43,596 nt of DNA from Chara braunii (taxonomy: Eukaryota > Streptophyta > Charophyceae > Charales > Characeae). Location of the stretch: the NCBI GenBank assembly GCA_003427395.1, contig BFEA01000115.1, positions 213,598-257,193 of the forward strand. Direction: 5' to 3'. Shown in pieces: positions 29,885 to 41,659 of the stretch. Position 1 is the first letter of the stretch; each line of letters begins with the position of its first letter. The notes under the pieces were generated by a model that was not told where the DNA came from, ran no database searches, and worked only from the letters and a program-made list of their open reading frames with translations. Both the position numbers and the translations under genes were made by a program.

Positions 29885-32111
29885 ATGAAAATGCCTGAGG
29901 AGATGGCGGATGGTGGGAGGAAGCTTGTAACGCTCGACAACCTCATCGATGCCCTGGATAAACGCGAGAGGGCGCCGAGCAATGTCCCGAAGGTTGATAC
30001 TTTCCACTTCAAGGGAGAACGGGTGTCTGACTAGCGGGACCTGACGGAGCAAGCACTGGTGGGGCTGTCGGATGAGGTCAAGCTCCAACGAGTCCTAAGA
30101 TATGTCCTTCATAGCCACCATCACGAAGTGGGCAAGGTCCCGGATGTCGCCAATGGTAGTTGGGCGAGGTTCAGGGACATGATGCAGAAAAAGTACAGGT
30201 TGGGGGATGGGTTGCTGAGCATGGCGGATTTGGAAGCCATGAACAAGGACGACTTCTCCACGATTGGGGCGTTTGTGCACGAGTTTAAAAGGAAGGCGCG
30301 AAAGGTGCACGGGATCTCCGAAGAAACCCTGTGTGCCATATTTTTGGGTCTGCTTACTGGCTCGGAGGCCTCGGAGCTGACGAGTCACGGAGGGGGAAAT
30401 GAGAAACTCACCTGGGCCACTATCGACAAAGGGGTGGAAGAGGGGAGCCTGGACCAGGTGGAGCAGCACCAGGTGCGGCTGCAAAGGTGCAAGAGAAAGG
30501 AAAGGGACGCCACCGCGTCCAGGACCCCAGGGGTGAAGAGGATCGTCACGGACGTATGGGCAACGCTGGGGTATGATAATGAGGCGGAAGTGCAAAAGAG
30601 GGGAGTGACCGTAGCCCAAGGCGGGGCGTCGGGGGCAGTGGAAGAGGAGGCTAGGCGCGAGGACTATGGCGGGGAAGAGACGGGCTCCCAGATCCTAACC
30701 AAGGCCCAGAGAAAGCATCGGAATTTACAAGTGGGGGGTCAAGGATCTGGAAAAGGCAGGTCCCGCAAGCGATTGCTGCGCCGCCACCTGTTGTGACGAC
30801 AACGTCAGCGACAGCCGGGCCGTCATGCATGGGGCCGCCGCCGGCCTGTGGGCATTGGGTGCCGCACTCTCAGCCTACATCCTGACCCAGTTGTAACCAC
30901 TGCACCTCGTGCGGGGGTAGTCAAACCCAGCCCGGGCAAATGGTCCCTTATGCGGGCCCAGCGGCAAGTATGGGGCCCCCGAACTACCATGCGGCCCAGG
31001 GTCAGTTTGTGGCTCAACCACCTCCCTCCCAACATGCCTCGCAGGCCAGCGTGGCCGGGGGAGGAAGCCAAGGACAAGGCGGACAAGGGAATGGAGGCCC
31101 AAGTCAAGGGGGTCGAGGAGGTGGTGGCCGGGGCCGAGGAGGAAATGGTGGGGGTCGCGGAGTCGGTTGGAATGGTCAAAGGGGCCAGGACCAAGGTGGC
31201 CGAGGCGGCCACGGAGGGGGCCAAGGGTATGGGAGGCCCCGCTTTGATTGGTGAAATGCCACCTGCTGGCATTGTGGCGATGTAGGCCACACGGTGCGGT
31301 TCTGCGAGCGGCGGCGGGAGGATGAATTATCAGGGTTAATCTCCTCTTGTATGGACGGGGACATATATGATAAGTGGGGTGACCATATTGACCCCACGAC
31401 CCCGAGAGGAATTAGGCAAGAGGCTCTCCGGCGAGCAGCAGCGGGGCCCACAGCACCCCCGACGATGTTTAGGATGTGGCAAGAGAAAGAAGAGCCGACC
31501 GTAAGGGTTGAGGAGATTGTGGGGGATAACGAGGAGGTCAACCAGCGGCTAAAAGCAGGGGCTATAAGGGAGGAGCCAATAGTCGTCGAATCGGATGATA
31601 AGGGGCAGGAAGGTGAAGGAGAGCCGGCCACACTCCTCCTGGGAAGGATGGAAGATCTGCTGGAAAAGGTGGGGAGATACCAGCGGAAGCTGCAAGCCCT
31701 GTGTGAAGAAGCCCGAGAGGCCAACCTGCCTGAGGTCTTCCTTTATGACTCCGGGCCAGAGCCTTCGCGAGGACAACAAGGATGCCCAAGGGTGGCGACC
31801 GTAGGGACGTGCCCTAGGTCAGGTATTGCCCTTAGACCCCCCACTCGCATGGGAGGGTGCCACAGGCGGCTCAGACCAGAAGCCAAAATAAGGCCGGGCC
31901 TAGCCAAGAGCCTAGTCAGGCACCCAATCACGCACCTAGTCAGGCACCTCCTCGAGGGGAGCCTGAGCCAGGGCGCAGGAAGGAGGTGGTGGAAGTCCCG
32001 GAGGAAGAGGAAGAGGATGACGATGAGGAGGATGAGAGGCTCCGACAAGAGGAGGATCAACGAGCGGAGATGAGGGCCAAAAAGAGAGGAGCCCGGGAGG
32101 AGGCGGAGTGA
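29885..32111 (+). pseudogene. gag: Element 2 gag (capsid, RGG/Gly-rich, CCHC knuckle)
   Basis: The ATG at 29885 or 29891 (same frame) follows the putative acceptor. The capsid part reads PKVDTFHFKGERVSD, then a TAG at 30032, then continues in frame to 30796 (QKKYRLGDGLL, CAIFLGLLTGSEA). A frameshift at about 30755 leads to a Pro-rich and then Gly/Arg-rich stretch (SQGQGGQGNGGPSQGGRGG, about 31060-31250). A TGA at 31252 precedes the CCHC knuckle CWHCGDVGHTVRFC (31264-31305). An acidic spacer follows, with another frameshift at about 31850, ending at the TGA at 32109. The Gly-rich region differs from the QGYQGQ repeat of Element 1. Confidence 0.88.
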
Positions 32112-32963
32112 AGCCTGCCCGACAGCGTGCCTAAGAGGAAGAAGTACGCGGTCCGGATGGAGGAAGGCTTTGATGTGGCGCGGATGGTGGACAAGCTCCT
32201 GGAAGGCCATAATGACTTGATGAACCTAAAGGACATCCTGGCGTCGGCGCCAAGGCTCCGTGGTGAGTTGAAGGGACGACTGTCGCGAAGGCTGGTGCCA
32301 AATAACCATCTGAGTACGGTCCTGCCCAGAGAGGTGGAGTGGACAGAGGCAGGGACAAGGATGGATTGAAAATGTGTGGCGTGCGGGCAGGTGGATCTGG
32401 TGATAAAGAACCAGAAGTGCACTGGGATGGTGGACACGGGCGCAGAGATGAACATCATCAGGGAGAAGGAGGCGGTGATGATAGGCATGGAGATGGACCG
32501 CTCGGACCATGGCATGCTGCATGTTGCTAACTGCAAGGCCGTCTTTTGCGGCACAACGTCAAATGTGATTATAGAGATTGGGAAGGTGCCAGCCATGACT
32601 TGCTTTTTCGTTATGCCTGATGTCGATCACCCCATCCTTCGGGGGCAGTCGTTTCTGTGTAGGACGAAAATGTTGATCTTCAACAAGCACGACGGAACAA
32701 TGATCCTGCTCCTCTGCAATCCGACGTGTGGGAATTATGAAATTATCACCTGCCGGAACACGGGAACGGGGAGCGGGAGGAATAGGCCCAATCTAGGCTC
32801 GTTCACCTTTGAGGAGTCAGAGAACGAGCAGAGACGACTTTGGGAAGTGCCCGAGGACGAAGATAGGGCTGAGGTGCTGACACTGAGCCTCACGGATGTG
32901 AATAAGGCCATGGAGGTGGTATCGGGTCACGACATGGCGGATCCGGAGGCCATAAGGCGTTGA
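32112..32963 (+). pseudogene. pro: Element 2 aspartic protease region
   Basis: Same frame as the end of gag. It starts KRKKYAVRMEEGFD, with a TGA at 32367 where Element 1 has Arg (MDRKCVAC). It then reads MVDTGAEMNII with catalytic DTGA at 32433-32444, and HPILRGQSFL at the second protease motif; Element 1 has EILLGRSFL there, so the usual ILG is altered. A one-base deletion at about 32955 shifts the frame before the RT. Confidence 0.86.
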
Positions 32964-33063
32964 GGAAACAAGTTTTGGAGAACCCTCAGGTGGGGGAGGT
33001 GGAGTTGGTGTATCGGCTTCCGGGAGGGAGGGGAGGCCCTGCGATGGCCCAGGCCCGAGCGAC

Positions 33064-34165
33064 AAGTCGACCTTTTTTAGGGGAGGGCTTAAACAGGGTT
33101 CCCAAAGGCGGTACAAGACCATAAATAAGAAGTGCCGCCCAGTTCCCGTGCTCGTCACAGAGGATGAGGAAGCCCATTACGAGCGGGAGAGAGGATTGAT
33201 ACAGCGTATGCGGGAGCATGCGTTGGCCGGGCCGTGCCGTATCAACGACGAGAATGAGGGAAAGCTGATAATCGGGGAGCCCGACTTCCTGTCGCCCCAG
33301 GAAAGAGCGTTGATGGTGGGGCTGATTAAGAAAAGGCACCGCGCATATGCATTTGATGACGATGAGCGTGGAAGGCTGGATGTGGACAAGATTCCGATGA
33401 TATGAATCCACACCGTTCCGCACGAGCCATGAAATTTAAGGGGCGCGCGATTCCCAAATCCGGATGAGGAGAAGAAGGTGGTGGACTACCTGGACGGCAA
33501 GATGCGGACGCACGTGCCGACTATTCCAGTGGACCGTATGCGTCACCTTGGTTTTGTTTTATCAAACCAAATGGGACGATAAGGTGGGTGCAAGACTTGC
33601 AACGGTTAAATGTCGTGACGGTGCGGGATGCGGGGGGGTTACCAAACGCGGACGCGCTGTCAGAGTCGTGCGAAGGGAGGCCTATAATCTCGCTCATAGA
33701 CCTCTACTCTGGGTACGACCAATTCCCTGTATACCCGCCAGACAGGCCTATAACGACAATGCACACTCCCAGAGGGCTGATTCATATGAACGTGGTGCCT
33801 CAAGGGTGGACGAATGCAGTGGCGATGGTGCAAAGGCATATGATCAGAGCCATGCAGACAGTCAGTCCACGTATCACTCAGCCTTATATTGATGACCTGG
33901 CGGTCAAAGGTCCGAAGAAGCAGGAGGAAGACGAAGTGATGCCCGGTGTGCAGCGCTTTGTCTGGAAGCATGTCCACGACTTCGATCAGGTTCTGGGGTT
34001 ATTGGAGGAACATAACCTGACGGCGAGCGGCCCCAAGTCGAAACATTGTATGAGGGAGGCCACGATTCTAGGGTTCGTCTGCAATGAGAGTGGGCGGAGG
34101 CCTGACGTAAAGAAGACAGATAAGATTCTTGAGTGGCTAGTGCCCTTCCGCTCGATAACGGGTGT
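33064..34165 (+). pseudogene. pol: Element 2 reverse transcriptase
   Basis: It begins STFFRGGLKQGSQRRYKT after the protease frameshift. There are TGA codons at 33403 and 33429 (Arg and Trp in Element 1) and a one-base deletion at about 33515. The catalytic part (33588-34165) is open: LIDLYSGYDQ, PQGWTNAVAMVQ, YIDDLAVKGP with YIDD at 33885-33896, and ILGFVC. Another frame disruption at about 34165 lies just before the RNase H linker. It is a clear Ty3/gypsy RT but inactive. Confidence 0.9.
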
Positions 34166-35093
34166 GAGGATTTCTTGGGACAGGCGGATTTTGGAGGAGC
34201 TTCGTGAAGGACTTTGCCACGAAGACGAAGCATTTAAGGAAGTTGGTGCGCCAGGATCAAGAATGGGTCTGGGGCGAAGACCAGGAAGAGGCGGTCGGTA
34301 GGATGAAAGGAGAGTTTAAGGAACGAGGTTTGGTATTGGGAGTGCCAAACTATAAGGCCACAGAGGAAAGATCATTTGTCATTGAGACGGACGCTGGGCC
34401 AACAGCCCTGGGAGGAGTCCTGATTCAGACAGATATTGAGGGGAAGGAGAGGCCGCTAAGATTCGAAAGTCGCACCCTCAATACAACTGAGAGGAACTAC
34501 TCTCAGTTCAAGAAGGAAACGCTGGCGGTACTTCATTGCCTAAGCACCTTCCGGAACTATGTTTTTGGCAGGAGGCTCATCCTGAAGGTGGACCCTACTG
34601 CACTGGCATGTTCCCTGAAGAATTATACTCCATCTGACCCAACATTTGGATGTTTAATTTCGAGCTGGAAAGGATTCATGGGAACAAGAACAGGGCAGAT
34701 GGGTTAAGCCGCATCAACTGGGACGGATCGGACGAGGAATCGATAGACGACATGCCGCCAGTTGATGGGTTTTTGGATCAAGAGGAGGACGTCCGCCTGC
34801 ACATAAACGAATGGTTCCTGCGAGGACCCAGTTGCGTCAGTCACCCCATATGGCTGGCACCAAAGAGGTACGAGCAGAAGGAAGAGTTAGTCCTCAAGCC
34901 CTTTCAGGAGGAGGATCCGTGGGGAAGTAAAGATGTTGGTTGGATGATGAAGTTGGCGTTGGCAGGTACGCACAGTCAGGTGGAGGAACTGAGGGCAATA
35001 GAGGAAGGCCCCACTGAGGTAGAGGAGCATGAGCAGCTAATGGAAGGGATGTACCTGCTCACCAATACGCTCCTGCAAGGAGACTTCGACTAA
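34166..35093 (+). pseudogene. pol: Element 2 RNase H
   Basis: It reads FVIETDAGPTALGGVLIQ, then ERNYSQFKKETLAVLHCL and, after a deletion of about 26 bp near 34640 that shifts the frame, NRADGLSRINWD. A long acidic linker follows and ends at a TAA at 35091, where Element 1 has Gln. RNase H degrades the RNA strand during reverse transcription. Confidence 0.88.
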
Positions 35094-36443
35094 AAGGGCT
35101 CGTTCAGTCACGAGGAGAATGAGATTCTGGTTCCTGAAAGCCGGAACGACGGATTCGAGGAAGGAGAAATCAAGGAGACGTTTCAGGCGGAGGAGTACGA
35201 TGGGATCTACCGGGAATTGGGGTTGCTCCTATCATGTGAGATGAGGGATAGAGATGCGAGTGCCAAGGCACAGAAGATGAGGCACCTCTATGTGGTAAGA
35301 GACGACCACTTGTTTATAAAGCGGCAGGTCGGGAACCCCAAGAGGATTGTATGTGGGAGAAGCCGACAAATTGATATCATAGCGGCCCTACACAATGGTA
35401 TAGCAGGGGGGCACAGAGGAGTGGGTGCCTCATGTGCGAAAATAAGCGAGCTCTACCATTGGGACGGGATGCTGACGATGGTTATCAAATACTGTAGGTC
35501 CTGTATACCTTGCCAAGAGAGGCCAGCGCAAAGGCCTGGAGAACCCCTACACCCAAGGTTAGAAAGGGAAGTGGGTGCGGTCGTACACCTGGACCTGTTA
35601 TTCATGCCAACAGGGGAGAATGGGTGTAACTACATCTTCGATGCACGGGATAACCTTACTGGATTTGTGGACGGACGAGCTATCCGGACGAAGACTGGCC
35701 CGGTTTTGGCGAACTGCATCGAGGAGTATTACGTGCGATACCCTTTTGTCAGGGAGTTCGTGATGGATCGAGGATCAGAGTTTACCTGCAATGAGGTGAG
35801 GATGTTGCTTGCAGGGTATGACGTAGTGGCCAACTATGCTACGGCCGCACACCCTCAAGCGAACGCTCCTGTGGAGAGGGGGCACAGTACCATCACGAAT
35901 CTCCTGGCTAAGTGGACAGAGGGCAAGCCTGGTCAGTGGCCAAAGTTCCTACGGGCAGCCTTTTTCGTGGAGAATGTTACCGTAAAGAGGACTACCAAGC
36001 ACGCGCCAGCCAAGCTATGGTATGGGAGGCACGCCACCTTTCCAATCGAAAGCTTTATGAAGATGTGGAGGCGCCAAGACCTGGAAGGAAACCTATCCTT
36101 CGAAGAACTGCTCGATATTCGGGCGCGGCAAGTGGGGGCGACCGAAGAAAGATTGCGAGAGGCCGCTGGTCAGGTAGAAAGGAGTCGCATGGAAGATAAG
36201 ATGAGGTGGGACCAGATGCCGCGAGTAAGGAAGGAGCCATTGGCAGTAGGGGATGTCGTATTATTATACGACTCCTCTTTGGAAAACCAATGGTCGAGGA
36301 AGCTTGACAAGAGATGGTTGGGCCCCTATAGAATATTGCGGTGCGGCGAATTTGGGGCCTATCAGATCGAGGAGTTGGACGTGACACGCTGGCAGGATTG
36401 GGTACCAGGGACCAGGCTGAAGAAGTTCGTGGCCGGGGAATAG
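35094..36443 (+). CDS. int: Element 2 integrase, open frame
   Basis: An open frame of at least 408 codons from the ATG at 35217 covers an entire integrase; the same frame is open upstream to 35094. It has the HHCC zinc domain (LHNGIAGGHRG...CRSCIPCQ), the catalytic triad HLDLLF, FVMDRGSEF and NAPVERGH with exactly 35 residues between the second Asp and Glu (DD35E), and a C-terminal domain ending KRWLGPYRI, a GPY/F-type module. It would insert element cDNA. It is the only pol domain with no visible lesion. Downstream, 189 bp separate it from ORF3. Confidence 0.9.
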   Translation, partial: KGSFSHEENEILVPESRNDGFEEGEIKETFQAEEYDGIYRELGLLLSCEMRDRDASAKAQKMRHLYVVRDDHLFIKRQVGNPKRIVCGRSRQIDIIAALHNGIAGGHRGVGASCAKISELYHWDGMLTMVIKYCRSCIPCQERPAQRPGEPLHPRLEREVGAVVHLDLLFMPTGENGCNYIFDARDNLTGFVDGRAIRTKTGPVLANCIEEYYVRYPFVREFVMDRGSEFTCNEVRMLLAGYDVVANYATAAHPQANAPVERGHSTITNLLAKWTEGKPGQWPKFLRAAFFVENVTVKRTTKHAPAKLWYGRHATFPIESFMKMWRRQDLEGNLSFEELLDIRARQVGATEERLREAAGQVERSRMEDKMRWDQMPRVRKEPLAVGDVVLLYDSSLENQWSRKLDKRWLGPYRILRCGEFGAYQIEELDVTRWQDWVPGTRLKKFVAGE

Positions 36444-36576
36444 GTAAAAAATTCTACCCTTCTCAGAGTAGACTGGTCCTTGAGGTATCGCATGTTATGG
36501 TCAAGGCAGGTGAGGGAGTAGGAGAAGGCATGTGTATTATCATAAAAACTTGATGAACCGAGGGCTAACCTTGTTG

Positions 36577-36609
36577 TGTGCCTGCTTGCTTTCTCTCGCC
36601 TGTTGTGCA
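36577..36609 (+). promoter_or_regulatory. Strong splice acceptor before ORF3
   Basis: A long pyrimidine-rich stretch ends in CTGTTGTGCAG at 36609, 23 bp before the ORF3 ATG. The conserved donor at 29288 could join to it to make an ORF3 subgenomic mRNA, as env-like genes of Athila elements are thought to be expressed. The site is seen; its use is inferred. Confidence 0.55.
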
Positions 36610-36632
36610 GGTCTGACTTTCCGAAGACAGCC

Positions 36633-39524
36633 ATGCAGAGGGGCGGGAGGGGCGCGCGGCCACGACAGAGGCCTCAGGGAGCATCAGGGGGGGATGACTC
36701 GCGCAGACCGGTTGGGAGGGAGTCTACGCCTATCTTCGACGACGGTAACATAGAGCTTTTTCTGGACTCCTACCAGGCACATACAACACGGGAAGGCTGG
36801 TCTACCTTGGATAGGATACAACACCTGAGGGGAGTTGGGCGCTTCGAGGAGCCTATTGCGCACATTCGAGAGGAGGCGTTGACGTGGCAGGATGTGGAGG
36901 CGAGGATGCAGATGCTGAGGGCTTCGCCGATGGAACCGGATGGATTGCCTATTCGATTGGAGGAAGGCAATGCGGAGGAGTTCATTCCGGCCTATGAGCA
37001 GTATATGCGCGACTAGGGGACTGGGCAGGAGGATTGGATGCAGATGCTGCCCCTCTGGACACGGAGGGCGGAGAGGTTGTTGGCGAGGCAAATCCGGGAC
37101 AGGGCACACGACTGGGAGGATTGCCAGGCCCAGTTGAGACAGGCATTTTGACGACTGGAGCCCGAGAGGCCGGAGCCCAGGGTGGAGAGACGACAAAGGA
37201 GTAAGAGGCCGCGGGGCCCAGAGGTGAGAGGGACCACTACGACCAGAGGGGGCCAAAAGGCCTTGGCACGGCGAGAGGGGCCAGCGGAGGCCGCCCAGGC
37301 GATGGAGCCAGTTTAGGCCGCGGGGCCAGCTCAGGTGGCGGAGCTACCCCTTACCTATGGACTCGAGCAGGTGGAGTTTCGCCGAATCACGCGCAGTGAT
37401 CTACGGGGCCCGTCGCCGACGTTGCAAGAGCGGGGAGAGGCGGTGCCATTGAGGACGCCGCTCGACAGATTGGAGGCTCATCTTGATGCGTCCTAGTGGG
37501 GGGTGTCACAGCTGGGAGCGGACCAGAGTGGACCGGCATGGTATGAGACAGTAGAGGATGAGTCAGAGGAGGAGCCACCTGAGCCGGGGCCTGAGGCGGG
37601 TTCTCATGAACCCGAGGAGCCGCAGACTGAGGGGGTTATCACTGTTGGCGATGATAGCCCTCCTCCTACCCCGATTTCAGAACAAGCGCGACAATATTGG
37701 CCTGAAGGAATTCTTGAGCCGGACAGCGAGGAGATGTTGGGGCCCCCACCGGAAGCTTCTACGCCACCTTCGACGCAGGTGGAGCCAGAGGAGGGCGAGA
37801 GAGCGAGGGCACCTACCACTGTGGCCCCACAACTAACTGAGCCTACAGGTGAGCGCATGGACGTGGAGGTGCCGACATCCGGGGAGCCTCCGCCAGGGCC
37901 GCCACCCGCAGAGGAGGGGACAAGTGAGAGAGATCCACTGCGAGAGGGTCACGAGGCGAGGACAGGGAAGCCACCGGGGGAGACGAGAGAAGAGAAGCGC
38001 GCGAGGGTGCAGGTGTGCCTCGAGGAGCTATACCAGGAAAAACTTAGGATGGAGGCCGTTGGGGAAGCGCCAAAGCCGCCAATTGACCTCCCGACGAGCG
38101 AGCAGAGGATTAGCGAGGCTTGGGCCAATTATGAGGGTGAGAGGGACGCTGCTCGTCTGAGATCGCGAGAAGTAGGACAGGAGAATACGGGGGTGGACAA
38201 GGCACGAGAAACAGAGGACTTGGGATTTTCAGCCGCCAGGATGGAGATTGAGCGTGCAGACAGGAGGATAGGCGGCGAGGTGGCAATCTCGTCCTTCCAG
38301 CGGTACTCCATGCTCAGCGATGAGTTGGCGGCCTCGAGGTTAGAAGTGGGACAGTTGTCCACCCAGTTGGTGGAAGAGAGGGCAGAGAACCAAACGCGGA
38401 GGTCCCGCATGGAAGCCAAGGAGGCGGAGTGGGAGAAGAGGCTCCAGGACATGGCGGCAATGGTAGAGAGGCTCTCGGCCACTAAGGTGGTCGACTGGAC
38501 GGAGCAGAGCCAGTATGGTATCCAGGGGAAGGAGGTACAGGGGCTCTTTGGCCAGGAAGGAACGACAGAGACGCCACAGCAAGAGGGAAGGGGAAAGGTA
38601 TTCCTGGACCCAACAGAGGCGGCGGCAAGGCGGGAGGCCGAGGAGAAAAGGTTCAGTTTTAGGACTCCCACGGAGTTGGCCTCGCAACAGGCCACCGCTA
38701 TGACGATTGAGGTTCTTGGGGACGAGCCGGCGCAGGGACCCCAACCTCTAGGGGAGGAAGGGGGCCCCACAGAGGAGTCCCCTACGATCCTTTTGGAGGT
38801 GCAGGAAGGTGCCCTTACGGGAGTAGCAGCATCCACTGAGCCGGAGGTAATGGGGGGAGAGGCGTCTTGACTGGACGAGTTGGTGGCAGCTATGGAGCTG
38901 GACATGCCGTCAGGAGGGCCTCAGAGGCAGGAGACCCCGGAACGCGTGCCAGAGATAGGGGAGCTGAGGACGCAATTGGGCTCTTGGGCTCAAGGAGCTG
39001 ACTCAGGAGAGCACATCTCAGAGCAGCAGCAAGAAGTTATGAGCCAGCCAGTGACTGTTGTGACACCCCAACCCTCTGACCTGCATAGGGACGAGGGGGC
39101 GAATGCGATGGGAGGAGTCCGCGAGGGTAGGCCACTGAGATTGGACACTCCAGCGTACCAACCCGAGGGAGGTGAGGCGCTAGCGGGGCCGAGTACCCAG
39201 ATGATGGAGGCGGGGCCGGCAGAGTCATGGAGTATGCCCCTGAGCCATGAGATGAGCAGGGAAACTAGCGAGATGCCGTCGTTGCCTGGGTCCCAGAAGA
39301 AGAAGAGGAGGTGTCGGGGGAGATCAGGCGATCAGTGCTTCTTCTGCAAGGACGGCGTACATAAAGCTCTTGAATGCCCGAAGTTCCTTAAGGACAAGGC
39401 GGCTGGGAGAGTAACAGAGAGTGGTGGGAGAATGTACAACAGGCAGGGGCGAGTGGTAGAGCGGGCTCCTGATGGGGGTAGGGCACAGTTATATAGACAA
39501 AACCAGGAGGCTACGAGTGAGTAG
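36633..39524 (+). pseudogene. ORF3: second Gag-like protein with CCHC knuckle
   Basis: One frame of about 963 codons, with no frameshift but with five in-frame stops (37014, 37149, 37314, 37494, 38868). The N-terminus is basic (Arg/Gly-rich). Residues about 35-170 are helix-rich with a gag-capsid-like pattern (FDDGNIELFLDSYQ ... LTWQDVEARMQ ... EEFIPAYEQYM). The middle is acidic and Pro-rich (37503-37990), followed by a long charged coiled coil (about 38000-38490). The C-terminus holds basic KKKRRCRGRSG and a CCHC knuckle CFFCKDGVHKALEC (39336-39377). It has no signal peptide or membrane segment, so it is not an Env. Its position after IN is that of env-like or extra ORFs in plant gypsy elements. 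Element 1 cannot show it because it is cut earlier. Confidence 0.78.
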
Positions 39525-41659
39525 GGGCTGGTCCGTCTATATGACAGTAGGATTAGAGCTCCTGTGTACGCAGAGGCCGTGATAGGGGTGTACATACTCT
39601 AAGTTAGTCAGGCGAGTCCCGTCTAGTTGTATATACATAGGTGGCGGTGTGTGATCGGCTTGAGCTTTATGTGTGATATGGTCTAGGGGATGAGACTTAG
39701 TTGTATGATATCTACGACATACGTGACTTGCATTTTCAATTGTGTAATTCAGATACTCTTACTTGTATCTTTGAGTAGGTTCTGAGAGTCCATGACACTT
39801 GGGACGTGAGTTTATCCTGCGGAGTGAGACAGTGGAGTGAGTATTTGAGTGTTTTCGGGGCCGCATTTTGTTCCCAAATACACCTTACGAGTTGCGTGTT
39901 GAGGGTTTGATTTGAGTATCGTATTGAGACTTGAGGGAGATATTTTGCTCCCGAGTATATCTTTGATTCCAGACTCTGTGGGACTTATTATTGTGACGAT
40001 CACGATCACTCTCACACTTGTGGCTTTATCCCAATGAATGAGGGCTTTGTGTGAGAGATGTGTGGGATACATCTCATGTATGTGTATTGTGTGATTGTGA
40101 TTGCCGTCTACTCTTCGGTATACTCGTGCGGCTTGCCCATGGGTGAGCGGAACGGATAGGTATAAGAGGAGGCAGCGCGGTCATTTTTGTGACAGATGTA
40201 TGAGGACCCGGAGGGGTCTTGCGAGCCTATAAGGCTCGGATGCTTACCATGCCGAATGTTTATGGCTGAGCTGTGAAGGGGACCCATAAGTTGGCCCCTT
40301 AGTTTGAGTTGTTTGGCGTTTAAGTTGGGGAGACGGCCCATAAGAAGGCCCCTCAGTTGAATTGTTCTATAATTTAGACCCCCTCGGATTATGGAAGGTG
40401 GGGATGCTGTTTATTCACAGCAGTGTAACCCAGGTCGCGTGATAGTCCATCCTGTAAAGAGAGGGGTGGCTGGGAGACCTGTTGAAAGAGACTCCCTTCA
40501 TGTGAAAAATGGGTGATAGATTTAAGGACATGATAAGCAATGTTTGAATGATAAAGTCTGACGAGAGGAGCCAGGGTTACGAGTTGGAATCATTGGTGGA
40601 ACTGAGAAGGTTGCAAGTCAGTGCATAAAGATGTTGTGGGATGTGTGGTCTGCTGTCTCTGATCAAGTCAGTAGGCCACGGCCTCGTGTGAGTCTAGCGG
40701 TGAAATTATTTGTGATTGTGAGGAGGGGCCGTGCCCTCTATGTTGTCCCATAGGGGGCTGGTAAATACCCTTAAAAGTAGGGCAGATCCCATCGTTGTCC
40801 CGCAGTGGCCCTGTGAGTTTGTTTTGCGACGCACCGCCTAGACACCTGTGCTAATCCTAAGGCATATTAGGGAATACCAAACTAAACGGTAAAGGTTAGC
40901 ACCTCTAGGGCGCAACCCTTATTGGATGGCTGCCAGCCAGCACAACCTGGTTGCGGGCTCACGTCTACCAGCAGAGTAAGAGTTTAAGAGGTTATGCACG
41001 CCCCAAGAAAATTACTCTAGTGGGATGGCGGGGGATACGAGTCGAGTCGTTTGGGCGCCCTGATTGAGTGCCTATCAGGAGAAAACCTATCGTTGCATAA
41101 CCACGAAGGGACTGCCGCTGAGATAACAATGCGGTAGGCCGTAGATCTGGCTCGATCAATCAGACTATGGTGGGCCAAGATGGAGACCTAGCGTTTCTGT
41201 ACTAGACTGCAGAACGAGCTGAGATGAGATTTACGTATATATATATGTTTGATTATGAGGATTTTCGCGAGGGAGGCGAGAGTGCCTTCTGAGGTCTCGT
41301 CTAAGGCCCGCGTCCCCGTATGACTCTGCTTGCGAAAGAGAGTCTAACTAGGATACCCAACGAAAAGCCGGCGTTTGTCTAGGACAAAGGGGAAAGGATG
41401 TTTTGAGGTGGCCTTTGGAACTTATGCTGTAGTATTGATGCGTAATACACCGGCTTCCTAATGTCAGGACATTGGAAACCCAGGTTCAAACCCTGGCAGC
41501 ATATAGTTATGTCGGCACAGGTTGTTGGGGGCCTCAACCCTGAGTCTCTCGGCTAATCGGATTGGTTCTGCTCTCGTCAGCATTTGGAGTGTGGATGAGT
41601 TTGTAGCTTTCTGATTTGGCGTAGCGACGGGGACGTCGCTTAATATAGTCCGGTAGGCT
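39525..41659 (+). other. Element 2 non-coding 3' region
   Basis: About 2.1 kb with no coding signal between ORF3 and the next LTR start. The only recognisable item is the tRNA-like sequence at 41423-41503. A purine run, ACAAAGGGGAAAGGA (41384-41398), is the best polypurine-tract candidate, but it lies about 260 bp before the LTR start. The bases directly before 41660 are not purine-rich. Confidence 0.7.
41423..41503 (+). tRNA. tRNA-like sequence, Arg(CCT)-like pseudogene
   Basis: The 81-nt sequence has a perfect 7-bp acceptor stem (TATGCTG/CAGCATA), a D-stem-like GTATT/AATAC and a perfect T arm CCAGG-TTCAAAC-CCTGG including box B. The anticodon region CCGGCTTCCTAA matches the 5' stem and loop of eukaryotic tRNA-Arg(CCT) as I recall it, but the 3' side of that stem does not pair. 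A separate hairpin AATGTC/GACATT follows. The D loop lacks GG. It is best read as a decayed or tRNA-derived sequence, possibly organellar, not a confident functional gene. Confidence 0.42.

Noticed and set aside
38129-38905. 258-codon minus-strand frame
   Set aside because: Antisense shadow of the ORF3 coiled coil; Ser/Pro-rich without motifs.
36633-39524. ORF3 as an envelope gene
   Set aside because: Its position fits, but there is no signal peptide, transmembrane segment or fusion-type motif, and it ends in a CCHC knuckle.
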